Below, piece after piece: positions 36,597-47,262 of a stretch of 64,000 nt of DNA. How positions within the stretch are numbered: the first letter of the stretch is position 1; every line of letters begins with the position of its first letter. The notes under the pieces were generated by a model. That model was given only the letters and a program-made list of their open reading frames with translations. It was not told where the DNA came from and did not search any database. The DNA lies in NCBI GenBank assembly GCA_947495035.1, contig CANLXI010000019.1, positions 1 to 64,000 on the forward strand, read 5' to 3'. A program made the translations under genes and the position numbers. Origin of the DNA: an uncultured Granulosicoccus sp. (GTDB lineage Bacteria; Pseudomonadota; Gammaproteobacteria; Granulosicoccales; Granulosicoccaceae).

Positions 36597-37127
36597 TCAG
36601 AAATCTTCAGTGGATGTGAACAAACCTACCCGCAAGTCGCTGGCCGTGTAGATTTCCTTGTCATCAACCAGCATGCGCCCGTCGGCGATGCCCATGACGA
36701 GTCTTCTTTCGATCAGCCGCTTGATGGTCAGCTCATAGCGTACCACCTTGGCCGAAGGCAGCACCTGACCGAAGAATTTGACTTCGCCGGACCCCAGCGC
36801 ACGCCCCCTGCCCGGATTGCCTTTCCATCCCAGGAAAAAACCCACCAGTTGCCACATGGCATCCAGACCGAGACAGCCCGGCATGACCGGATCACTCTCG
36901 AAATGACAGCCGAAGAACCAGAGATCGGGATTGATGTCCAGCTCGGCAATGATCTGACCCTTGCCCTCCGCTCCGCCGTCGGCAGTGATGCTTGTAATGC
37001 GATCGAACATGAGCATGTTCGGCAATGGCAGACGAGCGTTGCCCTCGCCAAAGAGCTCACCATGCCCGCAGGCAATGAGCTCTTCACGCGAGAAGGTATG
37101 TCGGTCTGATAGGTCTGGTGGGTTCAT
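36597..37127 (-). CDS. fabA: 3-hydroxydecanoyl-ACP dehydratase/isomerase
   Basis: FabA makes trans-2-decenoyl-ACP and isomerises it to the cis-3 form, starting unsaturated fatty acid synthesis. The 176-residue protein has the active-site His and Asp in [20 protein letters not shown] and the FabA-type start [16 protein letters not shown] chose the ATG at 37127; a TTG six codons upstream overlaps the preceding gene. It is followed by fabB. Confidence 0.97.
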   Translation of the reverse strand: MNPPDLSDRHTFSREELIACGHGELFGEGNARLPLPNMLMFDRITSITADGGAEGKGQIIAELDINPDLWFFGCHFESDPVMPGCLGLDAMWQLVGFFLGWKGNPGRGRALGSGEVKFFGQVLPSAKVVRYELTIKRLIERRLVMGIADGRMLVDDKEIYTASDLRVGLFTSTEDF

Positions 37128-37134
37128 GTAATTC

Positions 37135-37875
37135 TCAGTTTCCAAATACGCGCTGCAGGATCTCGGTCGTGCGCTTCACCGGGTTTTCCCGGATGGCCTT
37201 CTCTTCCTGAGCCAGGTAGTAGAAGATGCCGTCTGATCCTTCTTCAACCACATAGCTCGTCAGATCCGTGTCGATCTTCGGGGCCAGTGGAATACTGTTG
37301 TAGCGTGACAACAGGCTGTTGAACGTGCTGACAGCCCCGACTTCGGCCAGGGCACTGTCCACGATCGGTGTCATCTCCGATTGCAGGTTTTCACCGGTCT
37401 TCTCACGGAAATACTGAGTCGCGGAATCGTCTTCGCCCTGCAGGATGCCCTTGGCATCTTCAACCGTCATGGACTGGATGGCACCCACGAACAGATCCCT
37501 GGCTTTCGGTGTTGCTTCCTCGGCAGCCTGATTGAGTTTGAGTTCCAGTTCGTCGAAGGAACCTCCCAGACCGACCTTGCTGGCAAAATCCCGCGCCTTC
37601 TGCAGGGATGCCGGTAATGGAATATGGATGGCCGGGTCGCCGCTGAAGCCGCCTGATTGTCCCAACTGGGACACCACGGCCGTGGAACCCTTGGTCAGCG
37701 CTTCCTTCAGGCCGAGTGTTATTTCATCCACAGTCAGGGGACCAGCCGCTGACGCCGTGTCACCCCCCAATGCGGACTCGGCAATGGATTTCAGGTCGCC
37801 AAGTTGCGATCCGTCCGTTGCGCAGCCACCCAACAAAGCTCCACACAGGATGAATCCGGTGATTCTTGCATTCAT
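37135..37875 (-). CDS. DUF4197 lipoprotein
   Basis: This 246-residue protein has a lipoprotein signal with the lipobox LLGGC (Cys near residue 18), so it should be membrane-anchored outside the cytoplasm. The rest is a helical DUF4197 domain, with [39 protein letters not shown] and a C-terminal tail ending [15 protein letters not shown]. The function is unknown. It ends 7 bp before the fabA ATG, so it may be transcribed with fabAB. Confidence 0.85.
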   Translation of the reverse strand: MNARITGFILCGALLGGCATDGSQLGDLKSIAESALGGDTASAAGPLTVDEITLGLKEALTKGSTAVVSQLGQSGGFSGDPAIHIPLPASLQKARDFASKVGLGGSFDELELKLNQAAEEATPKARDLFVGAIQSMTVEDAKGILQGEDDSATQYFREKTGENLQSEMTPIVDSALAEVGAVSTFNSLLSRYNSIPLAPKIDTDLTSYVVEEGSDGIFYYLAQEEKAIRENPVKRTTEILQRVFGN

Positions 37876-38243
37876 TTCAAGTTTTCCACTGATTGTGAAG
37901 GGTCGCTATCGCGAATCCCGAAGAGTATATCAAAGCACTGACCATAGCCTGAGTATCGACACTGTGCAAAGTCCACTGCCGATGCAGCAGCAGCGTCAAG
38001 GCATTCCCTCGAACCGGACGGGGATGCGCCTTGCGATCCAGCCCATGGCCCAGCCAGAGGTCCGGACCGGTCTTCGGCAGGCTTTGCGCGCCAGCCTGAC
38101 ACCACGAATCCACGCCAGTCATGGCCAAGGGCGTCAGTCTGCCAGGAACCGGCACGACCCACAGGTCAGATCAGCCGGATGTCGCCAGTTGACCGTTGAC
38201 AGGTGCGTCACTAGAGTAGGCAGGAACACCACGGAGGCACGCC
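37876..38243. other. 368-bp gap without a clear gene
   Basis: Between the DUF4197 gene and the DUF924 gene I find no convincing feature. A minus-strand frame of 92 codons (38155-37877, GTG start) runs through it. Its translation looks partly plausible (GHGLDRKAHPRPVRGNALTL), but it matches no family I know and its third-position GC is lower than in the neighbours. It could be a small gene or the remnant of one. An ACGGAGG ribosome site for the DUF924 gene lies at its right end. Confidence 0.3.
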
Positions 38244-38849
38244 ATGAAGGAACCCACTGCAGAGGATATCGTGGAATACTGGTTTCGCGACGAAGCCACC
38301 GGACGCATGGATCTGCCGCAGTCGAAACGCTGGTTCCAGGGTGGCTCCAAACTCGACCGAGAGCTTGCCGAGCGCTTCGGTTCGACGCTGGCACTTGCCC
38401 GTGCTGGCAGTCTGGACCACTGGCGCGAATCGCCGACCGGCACCCTGGCGCTGATCATCCTGCTCGATCAGTTCAATCGCAATATCAACCGTGGCACCGC
38501 TGAAGCCTTTGCCGGCGATGCTCAGGCTTTGTCGCTCTGCCATCATGCCATCGACAGGAACTATCCGGCCGGTTGGCCTCTCACCCATCAGGTGTTCTGC
38601 TACATGCCACTGGAACATGACGAATCCGTGAGCTCGCAGGAACGTTCCGTCGCCCTGTTCACCGAGTTGCTGGAGAAGGCACCGCCCGAATTACAGTCGT
38701 ATGCCAAGGGCACCCTCGACTACGCCTTGCAGCACAAGGAAATCATCGATCGCTTCGGTCGCTACCCGTATCGCAACGCCGTGCTCGAACGTGAGGATAC
38801 GGCAGAGGAACGCGAGTGGCTGGCCGATGGCAAGCGCTTCGGACAATAG
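38244..38849 (+). CDS. DUF924 family protein
   Basis: This 201-residue soluble helical protein belongs to DUF924, a TPR-like family of unknown function. The family pattern is visible: IVEYWFRDEATG, KRWFQGGSKLDRELAERFG, ALIILLDQFNRNINRGT, FCYMPLEHDES and IDRFGRYPYRNAVLERE. A strong ribosome site (ACGGAGG) precedes the ATG. It is a single gene convergent with tag. Confidence 0.93.
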   Translation: MKEPTAEDIVEYWFRDEATGRMDLPQSKRWFQGGSKLDRELAERFGSTLALARAGSLDHWRESPTGTLALIILLDQFNRNINRGTAEAFAGDAQALSLCHHAIDRNYPAGWPLTHQVFCYMPLEHDESVSSQERSVALFTELLEKAPPELQSYAKGTLDYALQHKEIIDRFGRYPYRNAVLEREDTAEEREWLADGKRFGQ

Positions 38850-38898
38850 GCAGCTGCCCACGGCCAAGCAGTCAGGCGCCAGGGTCAGGAAGCCCGGC

Positions 38899-39489
38899 TC
38901 AACCCGATTTCACCTCGGCATGGCGCGGGCACGTGATCAGATGATCGTTGACCAGCCCCGCCGCCTGCATGAAGGCATAGCAGGTCGTGGGCCCGACAAA
39001 AGAGAAACCGAGCTTCTTCAGCTGTTTGCTCATTCTTGTGGATTGCTCGGTCCGGGCCGGTACATCACTCAGTTGCCGGAAGGCATTGTCGAGCGTTTCG
39101 TGCTCCACATGCGCCCAGATGACATCGCTGAATGACTGCCCCGCCTCCCGCAGACTCAGCCATGCACGCGCGTTGCTTCGAACGGACTCGACTTTCTGTC
39201 GATGTCTCACGATTGCCGCATCACTGGCAATCCTGTCCAGCCTGGCATCGGAGAACCGCGCAATCTTCTCGGGGTCGAAACCGGCGAACAGCCGTCGATA
39301 ACCCTGACGCTTGTTGAGTATGGTTATCCAGCTCAGTCCCGCCTGCGCCCCTTCCAGTGAAATGAGCTCGAACAGCTGTACGGCATCCCGGCAGGGCACC
39401 CCCCACTCGGTATCGTGATAGTGCCGATACAACTCACTGCCCAGACACCAGCTGCAACGATTCTCTGTTCCTTCGGTCGCACTTGACAT
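38899..39489 (-). CDS. tag: DNA-3-methyladenine glycosylase I
   Basis: Tag removes 3-methyladenine from alkylated DNA. The 196-residue protein has the zinc ligands Cys in NRCSWC and His in YHDTEWG at the N-terminus, and the C-terminal pair in NDHLITCPRH. The aromatic FELISLEGAQAGLSWITILN region is typical. The ATG at 39489 replaces a TTG seven codons upstream. Confidence 0.95.
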   Translation of the reverse strand: MSSATEGTENRCSWCLGSELYRHYHDTEWGVPCRDAVQLFELISLEGAQAGLSWITILNKRQGYRRLFAGFDPEKIARFSDARLDRIASDAAIVRHRQKVESVRSNARAWLSLREAGQSFSDVIWAHVEHETLDNAFRQLSDVPARTEQSTRMSKQLKKLGFSFVGPTTCYAFMQAAGLVNDHLITCPRHAEVKSG

Positions 39490-39554
39490 GACACCGTCCC
39501 GATTCGGCAAACGTGGGACGACAGCCTACCGCGAATTCGACAGGAACTCCGCCA

Positions 39555-41657
39555 TCAACCGACCTGCCTGTCCTGCGGCGCGGGCAGCTCGAGCATGCCT
39601 TCGGGCGCCGCTCTCTCCTGCACGCCGAACGGCCAGCGTTCCAGCCAGTGGGTGTATTGTTCGGAGCTCAAGGGCTTGCTGATGAAATACCCCTGGGCAA
39701 TATCGCAACCCTGCGACTTCAGGAAGTTCAGCTGCTCCTCGTCCTCGACACCTTCGGCAACCACCTTCATGTTGAAATGCTTGCCCAGGCCCAACACCGC
39801 CTCGACGATGGCGACATCATCGTTGTCATTGGAAATATCGGTGATGAAGGCGCGATCGATCTTCAGCGTATTGACAGGAAAACGCTTCAGATAGGCCAGG
39901 GAGGAATATCCGGTACCGAAGTCATCGATTGCCAGCTTCATCCCATGCTCGCTCAGTTCGTGCAGGGACGATATCACCTCCTCCGGATCGTGCATGACCG
40001 CGCTTTCGGTGATTTCCAGCTCCAGCAGCTCCGGACTCAGCCCCGAGCTCTCCAGTGCCTGACTGACCATCGGCAACAGATTGCCATCGGTGAATTGCAC
40101 GGCCGAGATATTGACGGCGACATTCAGGCCGTCATAGCCCATTGACTGCAGCTCTCGGGTCTTGACACAGGCGGTCTGCAGGATCCAGGCACCGAGCTCG
40201 ATGATCAGGCCGGTCTCCTCGGCCACCGGCACAAAGGCTTCCGGCGATACAAAGCCGTTGACCGGGTGACGCCACCTGACCAGAGCCTCGGCACCGGTAC
40301 ACTGCCGAGTGTGTATGTTGATCTTGGGCTGGTAGTAGACTTCGAACTGATTGTCCTGCATCGCCATCTTCAGATCCTGTTCCAGACGGATTCTGGCGGT
40401 CAGGCGCAATCGCATCTTCTCGTTGAACAGCCGATACTGATTCTTGCCATTGCTCTTGGCTTCCTGCAGGGCAACGGCGGCATTGTTCACCATCTCCTCA
40501 CCCAGCATCTGCTCGTCCTGCTGCACATGCACATCGTCAGGGAAAGAGGAAATGCCCACCGATACCGCGGTCTTGAGAGTGAAGCCCCGATACTCATAGG
40601 GCGCAGTCGCGACACTCATGATTCTGGCGGCCACCTCCTCGGCACACACCGATTCATCCACCTCTTTCTGGATGACCACGAACTCGTCGCCATCGAGCCG
40701 CGCCACCAGATCGATATCGCGCATCATGGTTCGCAGCCGATTACCCACCTCGGCAACCATCTTGTCGCCCACCAGGTGACCATACTGGTCATTGAAGAAC
40801 TTGAAGTTGTCCAGATCAACCAGGAAGATGGAGAATCGCAGATCCGATTCGAGCGTTTCCTGCACCGTACGTCGCAGCGTATCTTCGAACATCAGGCGGT
40901 TCGGCAGATGCGTCAGAGGATCATGATGAGCGGCGAATTCAAGATACTGCTGCTTGACCTTGACTTGTCTGGCAGCCTTGCGCTGTGCCTCGATCATGCA
41001 ATTGAACTCTTCGGCCAGCGGACTCAGATCATTGCCACCGATGACCTTGATCGGCTCGGGCACCTGACCATCACTGATCTGGCGATGTTCACGCAACACC
41101 GCGATCAGACGCTCCATTGGCAGAATGTACCATCGAGCAGCACCTGCCATGGCAACCAGCGCTGCCAGCAAACTGGAGAGTACGGCAAAGATGCTCAGCA
41201 GACTCGCCTTGAGCAGGGCCGCCTTCAGCAGACCGCTCCTGTCCAGAAATCCGATAGCAGACACCGCGGGCTCTGCGCCATTCTGCAGCTGCCAGGCAGT
41301 GGGTTGAATCCAGCCCGATCTGGCGGGCATCTCTGCCGCGGCGGGATCGAAGTCGAGCGTATTGCCCTTGTTCAGCAGCAAGCGACCGGTAGCGTCAAGC
41401 AATACCAGCCCCACCAGTGAATCATCGAGCACATTGTCCTGGAAATCGAGGCTCTGCTGCCGATTGCCATTGAAGCCGACCTGCACCAGCGTCCTCGCAT
41501 TTCTGGACTGTTCCCGGGTAAAGCCGGAATACTGGCTGTAGACAGACGGCAGATAGACAGCCAGCTGCACCACGAACAACGTCAATGCGACCGAACCGGA
41601 CAGAGTCCGAGCCGTGTGCGAACGCAAGACTTTGCTGGTGAGGGCACGAAAATTCAA
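39555..41657 (-). CDS. Membrane-bound GGDEF-EAL cyclic-di-GMP enzyme
   Basis: This 700-residue protein has two membrane segments (about residues 18-40 and 150-175) around a periplasmic sensor part, a HAMP-like region, a GGDEF domain and an EAL domain. The GGDEF signature reads DGDEF (322-326), with an intact inhibitory I-site RDID (313-316). The EAL domain keeps EALVRWRHP, ITES, DDFGTGYSSLAYL, LKIDR, AEGVE and QGYFISKPL, so phosphodiesterase activity is likely. The start is TTG. Net synthesis or breakdown of c-di-GMP cannot be told. Confidence 0.93.
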   Translation of the reverse strand: MNFRALTSKVLRSHTARTLSGSVALTLFVVQLAVYLPSVYSQYSGFTREQSRNARTLVQVGFNGNRQQSLDFQDNVLDDSLVGLVLLDATGRLLLNKGNTLDFDPAAAEMPARSGWIQPTAWQLQNGAEPAVSAIGFLDRSGLLKAALLKASLLSIFAVLSSLLAALVAMAGAARWYILPMERLIAVLREHRQISDGQVPEPIKVIGGNDLSPLAEEFNCMIEAQRKAARQVKVKQQYLEFAAHHDPLTHLPNRLMFEDTLRRTVQETLESDLRFSIFLVDLDNFKFFNDQYGHLVGDKMVAEVGNRLRTMMRDIDLVARLDGDEFVVIQKEVDESVCAEEVAARIMSVATAPYEYRGFTLKTAVSVGISSFPDDVHVQQDEQMLGEEMVNNAAVALQEAKSNGKNQYRLFNEKMRLRLTARIRLEQDLKMAMQDNQFEVYYQPKINIHTRQCTGAEALVRWRHPVNGFVSPEAFVPVAEETGLIIELGAWILQTACVKTRELQSMGYDGLNVAVNISAVQFTDGNLLPMVSQALESSGLSPELLELEITESAVMHDPEEVISSLHELSEHGMKLAIDDFGTGYSSLAYLKRFPVNTLKIDRAFITDISNDNDDVAIVEAVLGLGKHFNMKVVAEGVEDEEQLNFLKSQGCDIAQGYFISKPLSSEQYTHWLERWPFGVQERAAPEGMLELPAPQDRQVG

Positions 41658-41791
41658 AGAGTCCCGTCCTGTTGGTACCTGAATGAAAACGAAAATGAGG
41701 AATGGCTCCTCGATAGCTACATTATCGGCACCGTTACCAGACCCTTAAGCTTCCATGCAGACTGGCGTTGTTTTCCTGTCGCACAAACGCA

Positions 41792-41815
41792 GAACCCCCG
41801 CTTGAGCGGGGGTTC
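41792..41815 (-). terminator. Terminator of groESL
   Basis: A perfect 10-bp stem, GAACCCCCGC paired with GCGGGGGTTC around a four-base loop, lies 45 bp after the groEL stop. On the minus strand it is followed by CTGCGTTTGTG, a weak T-rich tail. The remainder of the gap up to the GGDEF-EAL gene shows nothing else. Confidence 0.7.
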
Positions 41816-41859
41816 CGGATACTACAATCGAGCGTCAGCTCGCATGTGAAGGCAGTGCC

Positions 41860-43551
<1,692 letters not shown>

Positions 43552-43602
43552 CTACAGCTGCAACCGCCGGTCTCATGGAACGAATATCAACCCGTGGGTT
43601 GC

Positions 43603-43890
43603 TTATTCGAAAACACCCATGATGTCGTCTTCACGCATTACCAGCACTTCTTCACCGTCGATCTTGATCTCGGTGCCGGAATACTTGCCGAAAAGAACCT
43701 GATCGCCAACTTTCAGGTCCAGAGGGCGTACCTCGCCATTTTCAGCAATCTTGCCTTTACCAACCGACAGGACTTCACCGCGAACTGGCTTCTCGGTAGC
43801 TGAATCAGGGATCACAATGCCACCGGCACTCGTGCGCTCTTCTTCCATGCGCTTGACGACCACGCGGTCATGCAACGGACGAATGTTCAT
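43603..43890 (-). CDS. groES: 10-kDa co-chaperonin GroES
   Basis: The 95-residue protein starts with [14 protein letters not shown] and carries the mobile loop [19 protein letters not shown], and ends with [11 protein letters not shown]. The frame is open further upstream, but the ATG at 43890 gives the exact family length. It is the first gene of the groESL operon. Confidence 0.99.
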   Translation of the reverse strand: MNIRPLHDRVVVKRMEEERTSAGGIVIPDSATEKPVRGEVLSVGKGKIAENGEVRPLDLKVGDQVLFGKYSGTEIKIDGEEVLVMREDDIMGVFE

Positions 43891-43956
43891 ACCAATACGA
43901 CTCCGAATAAATTCAATGTGGAAAAATGACTCGAAGAGGGATTGCAAACATTGCTG

Positions 43957-43983
43957 TTAGCACTCGCCCCCGAGGAGTGCTAA
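43957..43983. promoter_or_regulatory. CIRCE operator (HrcA binding site)
   Basis: TTAGCACTC, nine bases, GAGTGCTAA: this is a perfect match to the CIRCE inverted repeat in both arms and spacer length. It begins at the end of the -10 box of the groESL promoter, 67 bp upstream of the groES start codon. CIRCE is bound by the HrcA repressor and relieved by heat; the hrcA gene itself is not in the window. Confidence 0.96.
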
Positions 43984-44010
43984 TTCTAATGTCGAGCGCC
44001 ACAATATCAA
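43983..44010 (-). promoter_or_regulatory. groESL promoter
   Basis: On the minus strand TTGATA (44010-44005) lies 16 bp from TAGAAT (43988-43983). The -10 box touches the CIRCE element, so repressor binding would cover the transcription start. This indicates a vegetative sigma factor plus HrcA control rather than a sigma32-only promoter. Confidence 0.6.
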
Positions 44011-44016
44011 GTCTCG

Positions 44017-44043
44017 GGACCAACAAATTTCACTGATTGGTCC
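44017..44043 (-). terminator. Weak hairpin after fxsA
   Basis: GGACCAA and TTGGTCC can pair over 7 bp around a 13-base loop, starting 11 bp after the fxsA stop and just upstream of the groESL promoter. It may separate the two transcription units. There is no clear T-run. Confidence 0.3.
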
Positions 44044-44053
44044 TGACAGCCGT

Positions 44054-44611
44054 CTACTGGTCGTCAATACGTTTGAAGTCGGCGTCAATCACCTCGCCGG
44101 ACCTGGCCGCATCGCTGTCCCGCGGGCGTGGTCGACCACCAGCGGAGGACAGGTCATCGTAGGCCGTGTCATTGTTGCGGGCGGCCTCGGTGGCACCAGA
44201 GCCAACCGTGGTACTTCCCTGGCCGGGGCTGCGGCCGAATCCGGTCACACTGCTGACACTGACCACGGACCGGCTGGCAATGCGACCGGCGAGCCATTGC
44301 CGGGTGTGCGGCACCAGGCAGAGAAAACCGAAGGCGTCGGTCACGAATCCGGGCGTCAGCAGCAATACGCCACCCAACAGCAGCAACATGCCTTCCAGCA
44401 TCTGCTGGGCCGGCATCTCGCCGGCATCCAGACGCTGACGTGCCTTGTTGAGCGTGGCCAGGCCCTGCTGGCGCAACATGCTCGTACCGATGACAGCCGT
44501 CAGAATCACGATGGCCAGCGTCGGCAGCCAGCCGATGGCATCACCCACTTTCAGCATGACGGCAATCTCGATGATCGGCATCGCCACGAACAACAACAAG
44601 ACGTAAGGCAT
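44054..44611 (-). CDS. fxsA: FxsA-family inner-membrane protein
   Basis: This 185-residue protein has three or four N-terminal membrane segments, with MPIIEIAVMLKVGDAIGWLP, TAVIGTSMLRQQGLATL, GEMPAQQMLEGMLLLLGGVL and LLTPGFVTDAFGFLCLVP, which match FxsA over its core. The C-terminal 60 residues are charged and disordered. In E. coli FxsA affects phage exclusion; its general role is unknown. It is next to groESL, as often seen. Confidence 0.92.
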   Translation of the reverse strand: MPYVLLLFVAMPIIEIAVMLKVGDAIGWLPTLAIVILTAVIGTSMLRQQGLATLNKARQRLDAGEMPAQQMLEGMLLLLGGVLLLTPGFVTDAFGFLCLVPHTRQWLAGRIASRSVVSVSSVTGFGRSPGQGSTTVGSGATEAARNNDTAYDDLSSAGGRPRPRDSDAARSGEVIDADFKRIDDQ

Positions 44612-44860
44612 TGCTAACTCCAGGAATCGGAACAGGAACCTATCGACGCGACCGCACTCTTACAAGCTCCAGCCACCTGATGGTGGCACCATTCTGGCAG
44701 TCTCAGCCGTTCATTGCAGCATCGCGGCAATGTGATTGCCATCCGACAGAAGCCTGGTCGCCAGGTTCCTGCCAGGGCATTGAAGTACAATCACCCTTTC
44801 CGGCGCAGCACCCGCCGGGATGACGTTTCAACAAGGTAGCCGAACAGCCTGGAATTACCC

Positions 44861-47227
44861 GTGATATTGCCTCTCCCTCGCTTTTCCTGCCTGACGCGCG
44901 GCACCAAGGTACTCTGCCTGCTGATGCTGTCGTTGATGCCGACGCTCGTCAGCGCCCAGGCTGCCACCAATCTGCTGGGCGGCAATGAACCGCTGTCTCC
45001 ACAGGAAGCCTTTGTACCATCGGTGTCGCAGGTAGCCGATGGGGTCATCCATCTGCAGTTCGCCATCGCCCCGGGCTATTACCTGTACAGGGACAAGACC
45101 AGCTTCAGCCTCGAGAGCGATGAAACCGCTGGTGCCTCCCTGCTGGGCAACCCGACCACTCTGGGCGAACCTCGATATTCACCGGCCATCGTGATCGAAG
45201 ATGACTTCTTCGGTGAACAGGCAACCTTTCGTGATTCTGCCGATGTCGAACTGCCCTACACGGGCAGCCCATCCGGGCAGCTCCCATTGGCAGTGAAGTT
45301 TCAGGGTTGCGCCGATATCGGGCTGTGCTATCCGCCCACCACCGTCATGCTCGATGTCGATTTCCCGGACTCGGCCTCCTCGACAACGGGCAGCCTGGCC
45401 TCACCGCTGATCAATGCCAGTCCGATCAACGACCTCTTCGGCAGCAACAATGCACAGGATGATCTGTTGCCACCCGAACTGGCCTTTCTGCCCCAGATCA
45501 TGGCTGCCAATGACCGGCAGATCACCCTGCAGTGGCTGGTAGAACCCGGCTACTATCTATACCGCGACAAACTCTCCTTCACGCTGACAGACGCCGGTGG
45601 CGCTCAGGTTGTCAGTACCGACATCGATCCCGGCGTGGAACAGTACGACGAATTCTTCGGCAACGTGCGCATTCTGCGCGATGTGGCCGAAGCCAGACTG
45701 TACCTGGACCCGGCTGTCGACCTGAAAGCTGCCAACCTGGCAAGTCTGCAGCTCGACTACCAGGGCTGCGCGGATATCGGCGTGTGTTTCCCGCCCAGTG
45801 CAACCACCCTGCCCGTGGCCTTCGACAGCACCCCATCCGGTCTGGATGCACCCGTCGTTTCCGCGGCGAGCAGCGGTGGCGTGAGCGATGCCACCCAGGC
45901 GCTGCCACAGTCCGAGCAGGATCGCCTGTTTTCATCACTGAGCGACAAAGGCCTGTGGCTGAACGTCGCCACCTTCTTCGGTCTGGGACTGCTGCTGGCG
46001 TTCACACCCTGTGTCCTGCCGATGGTTCCCATACTCTCAAGCCTGATCGTGGGTCAGGGCGATGCCATGACGACGGGCAAGGCCTTTCGCTTGTCGCTGG
46101 TCTACGTACTGGTCATGGCCAGCACCTATGCCATCGTCGGAATCATCGTCGGCCTGTCCGGCTACAACGTGCAGGCATTCCTGCAGAATCCCTGGGTGTT
46201 ATCCGTCATCGCGATCCTGTTCGTGGCCCTGTCCCTGTCCATGTTCGGCTTCTACGGACTGCAGATGCCCACCGCCCTGCAGGCCAGGCTGACGCAATGG
46301 TCGAACCGCCAGGGCGGCGGCCAGGTCACCGGTGTCGCCCTCATGGGATTCATTTCCACCTTGATCGTCGGGCCCTGCGTCACGGCTCCGCTGGCAGGCG
46401 CGCTCATCTACATTGCCAAGACCGGCGATGCAGTCATCGGAGGCGCTGCGCTGTTTGCACTGGGTCTGGGCATGGGCGCACCCCTGCTGTTGATCGGCAC
46501 CTCTGCGGGCAAACTGCTACCGCGCGCCGGTACCTGGATGAATGCCACCCGGCACATCTTCGGGATCCTGTTGCTGGCCATGGCGGTGTACATGATTTCA
46601 CGATTCCTGCCCACTCAGATCACCATGGGGCTGTACGGCATTCTGGCAGTGATGAGCGCCATCCATCTCGGCGCCACTGACACCATCGATCGTGACAGCA
46701 GCGGCTGGCAACGCTTCGGCAAGGGTGCCGGTGTCGTGCTGGGCATCTATGGGCTGGCCCTGCTGCTGGGGGCTCTTTCCGGTGGCAGCAGCTATCGCAC
46801 CCCACTGCGCGGCTTCATGAGTGCCTCTTCCGGGCAGGCGATCGAATCGCAGCAGCCTCATCTTGCCTTCGAACGGATAAAGAGCGTCGCCGATCTGCAG
46901 CAGAGCGTGGCCAGTGCCAGCGCCCAGGGTCGTCCCGTCATGCTCGACTTCTACGCCGACTGGTGCATCAGCTGCAAGGAAATGGAAGCCTTCACCTTTG
47001 TCGACCCGCGAGTGCAGGCGTTGCTGGCCGATACCGTGGTCCTGCAGGCCGATGTGACAGCCAACGACGAACTGGACCAGGCCCTGCTGAAGAAATTCGA
47101 CCTGTTCGGCCCACCCGGAATCATCTTCTACACAGCGGATGGTTCCGAGATACCGGCAGCCCGGGTTATCGGCTTTCTGAATGCCGAGCGCTTCGGCGAT
47201 CACCTGCAGCGCTTCATTGGCGGCTGA
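44861..47227 (+). CDS. dsbD: Thiol:disulfide interchange protein DsbD with two N-terminal domains
   Basis: DsbD carries electrons from cytoplasmic thioredoxin across the membrane to periplasmic proteins. At 788 residues it is about 220 longer than E. coli DsbD (565). A signal peptide is followed by two nDsbD domains: YYLYRDKTSF with GCADIGLCYPP (about residue 150) and YYLYRDKLSF with GCADIGVCFPP (about residue 302). Each has its own Cys pair. Then come eight membrane segments with the FTPCVLPM and GPCVTAPL cysteines, and a C-terminal thioredoxin domain with WCISCK (about residue 701). The start is GTG. Confidence 0.95.
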   Translation: MILPLPRFSCLTRGTKVLCLLMLSLMPTLVSAQAATNLLGGNEPLSPQEAFVPSVSQVADGVIHLQFAIAPGYYLYRDKTSFSLESDETAGASLLGNPTTLGEPRYSPAIVIEDDFFGEQATFRDSADVELPYTGSPSGQLPLAVKFQGCADIGLCYPPTTVMLDVDFPDSASSTTGSLASPLINASPINDLFGSNNAQDDLLPPELAFLPQIMAANDRQITLQWLVEPGYYLYRDKLSFTLTDAGGAQVVSTDIDPGVEQYDEFFGNVRILRDVAEARLYLDPAVDLKAANLASLQLDYQGCADIGVCFPPSATTLPVAFDSTPSGLDAPVVSAASSGGVSDATQALPQSEQDRLFSSLSDKGLWLNVATFFGLGLLLAFTPCVLPMVPILSSLIVGQGDAMTTGKAFRLSLVYVLVMASTYAIVGIIVGLSGYNVQAFLQNPWVLSVIAILFVALSLSMFGFYGLQMPTALQARLTQWSNRQGGGQVTGVALMGFISTLIVGPCVTAPLAGALIYIAKTGDAVIGGAALFALGLGMGAPLLLIGTSAGKLLPRAGTWMNATRHIFGILLLAMAVYMISRFLPTQITMGLYGILAVMSAIHLGATDTIDRDSSGWQRFGKGAGVVLGIYGLALLLGALSGGSSYRTPLRGFMSASSGQAIESQQPHLAFERIKSVADLQQSVASASAQGRPVMLDFYADWCISCKEMEAFTFVDPRVQALLADTVVLQADVTANDELDQALLKKFDLFGPPGIIFYTADGSEIPAARVIGFLNAERFGDHLQRFIGG

Positions 47228-47262
47228 TGTGAAGCCTGCGGGATGCAGCTCCGGCAGCCTGA

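Noticed and set aside
44763-44791. Possible dsbD promoter with TACAAT as -10 box
   Set aside because: No acceptable -35 box lies at 16-18 bp spacing, so the match is not better than chance.
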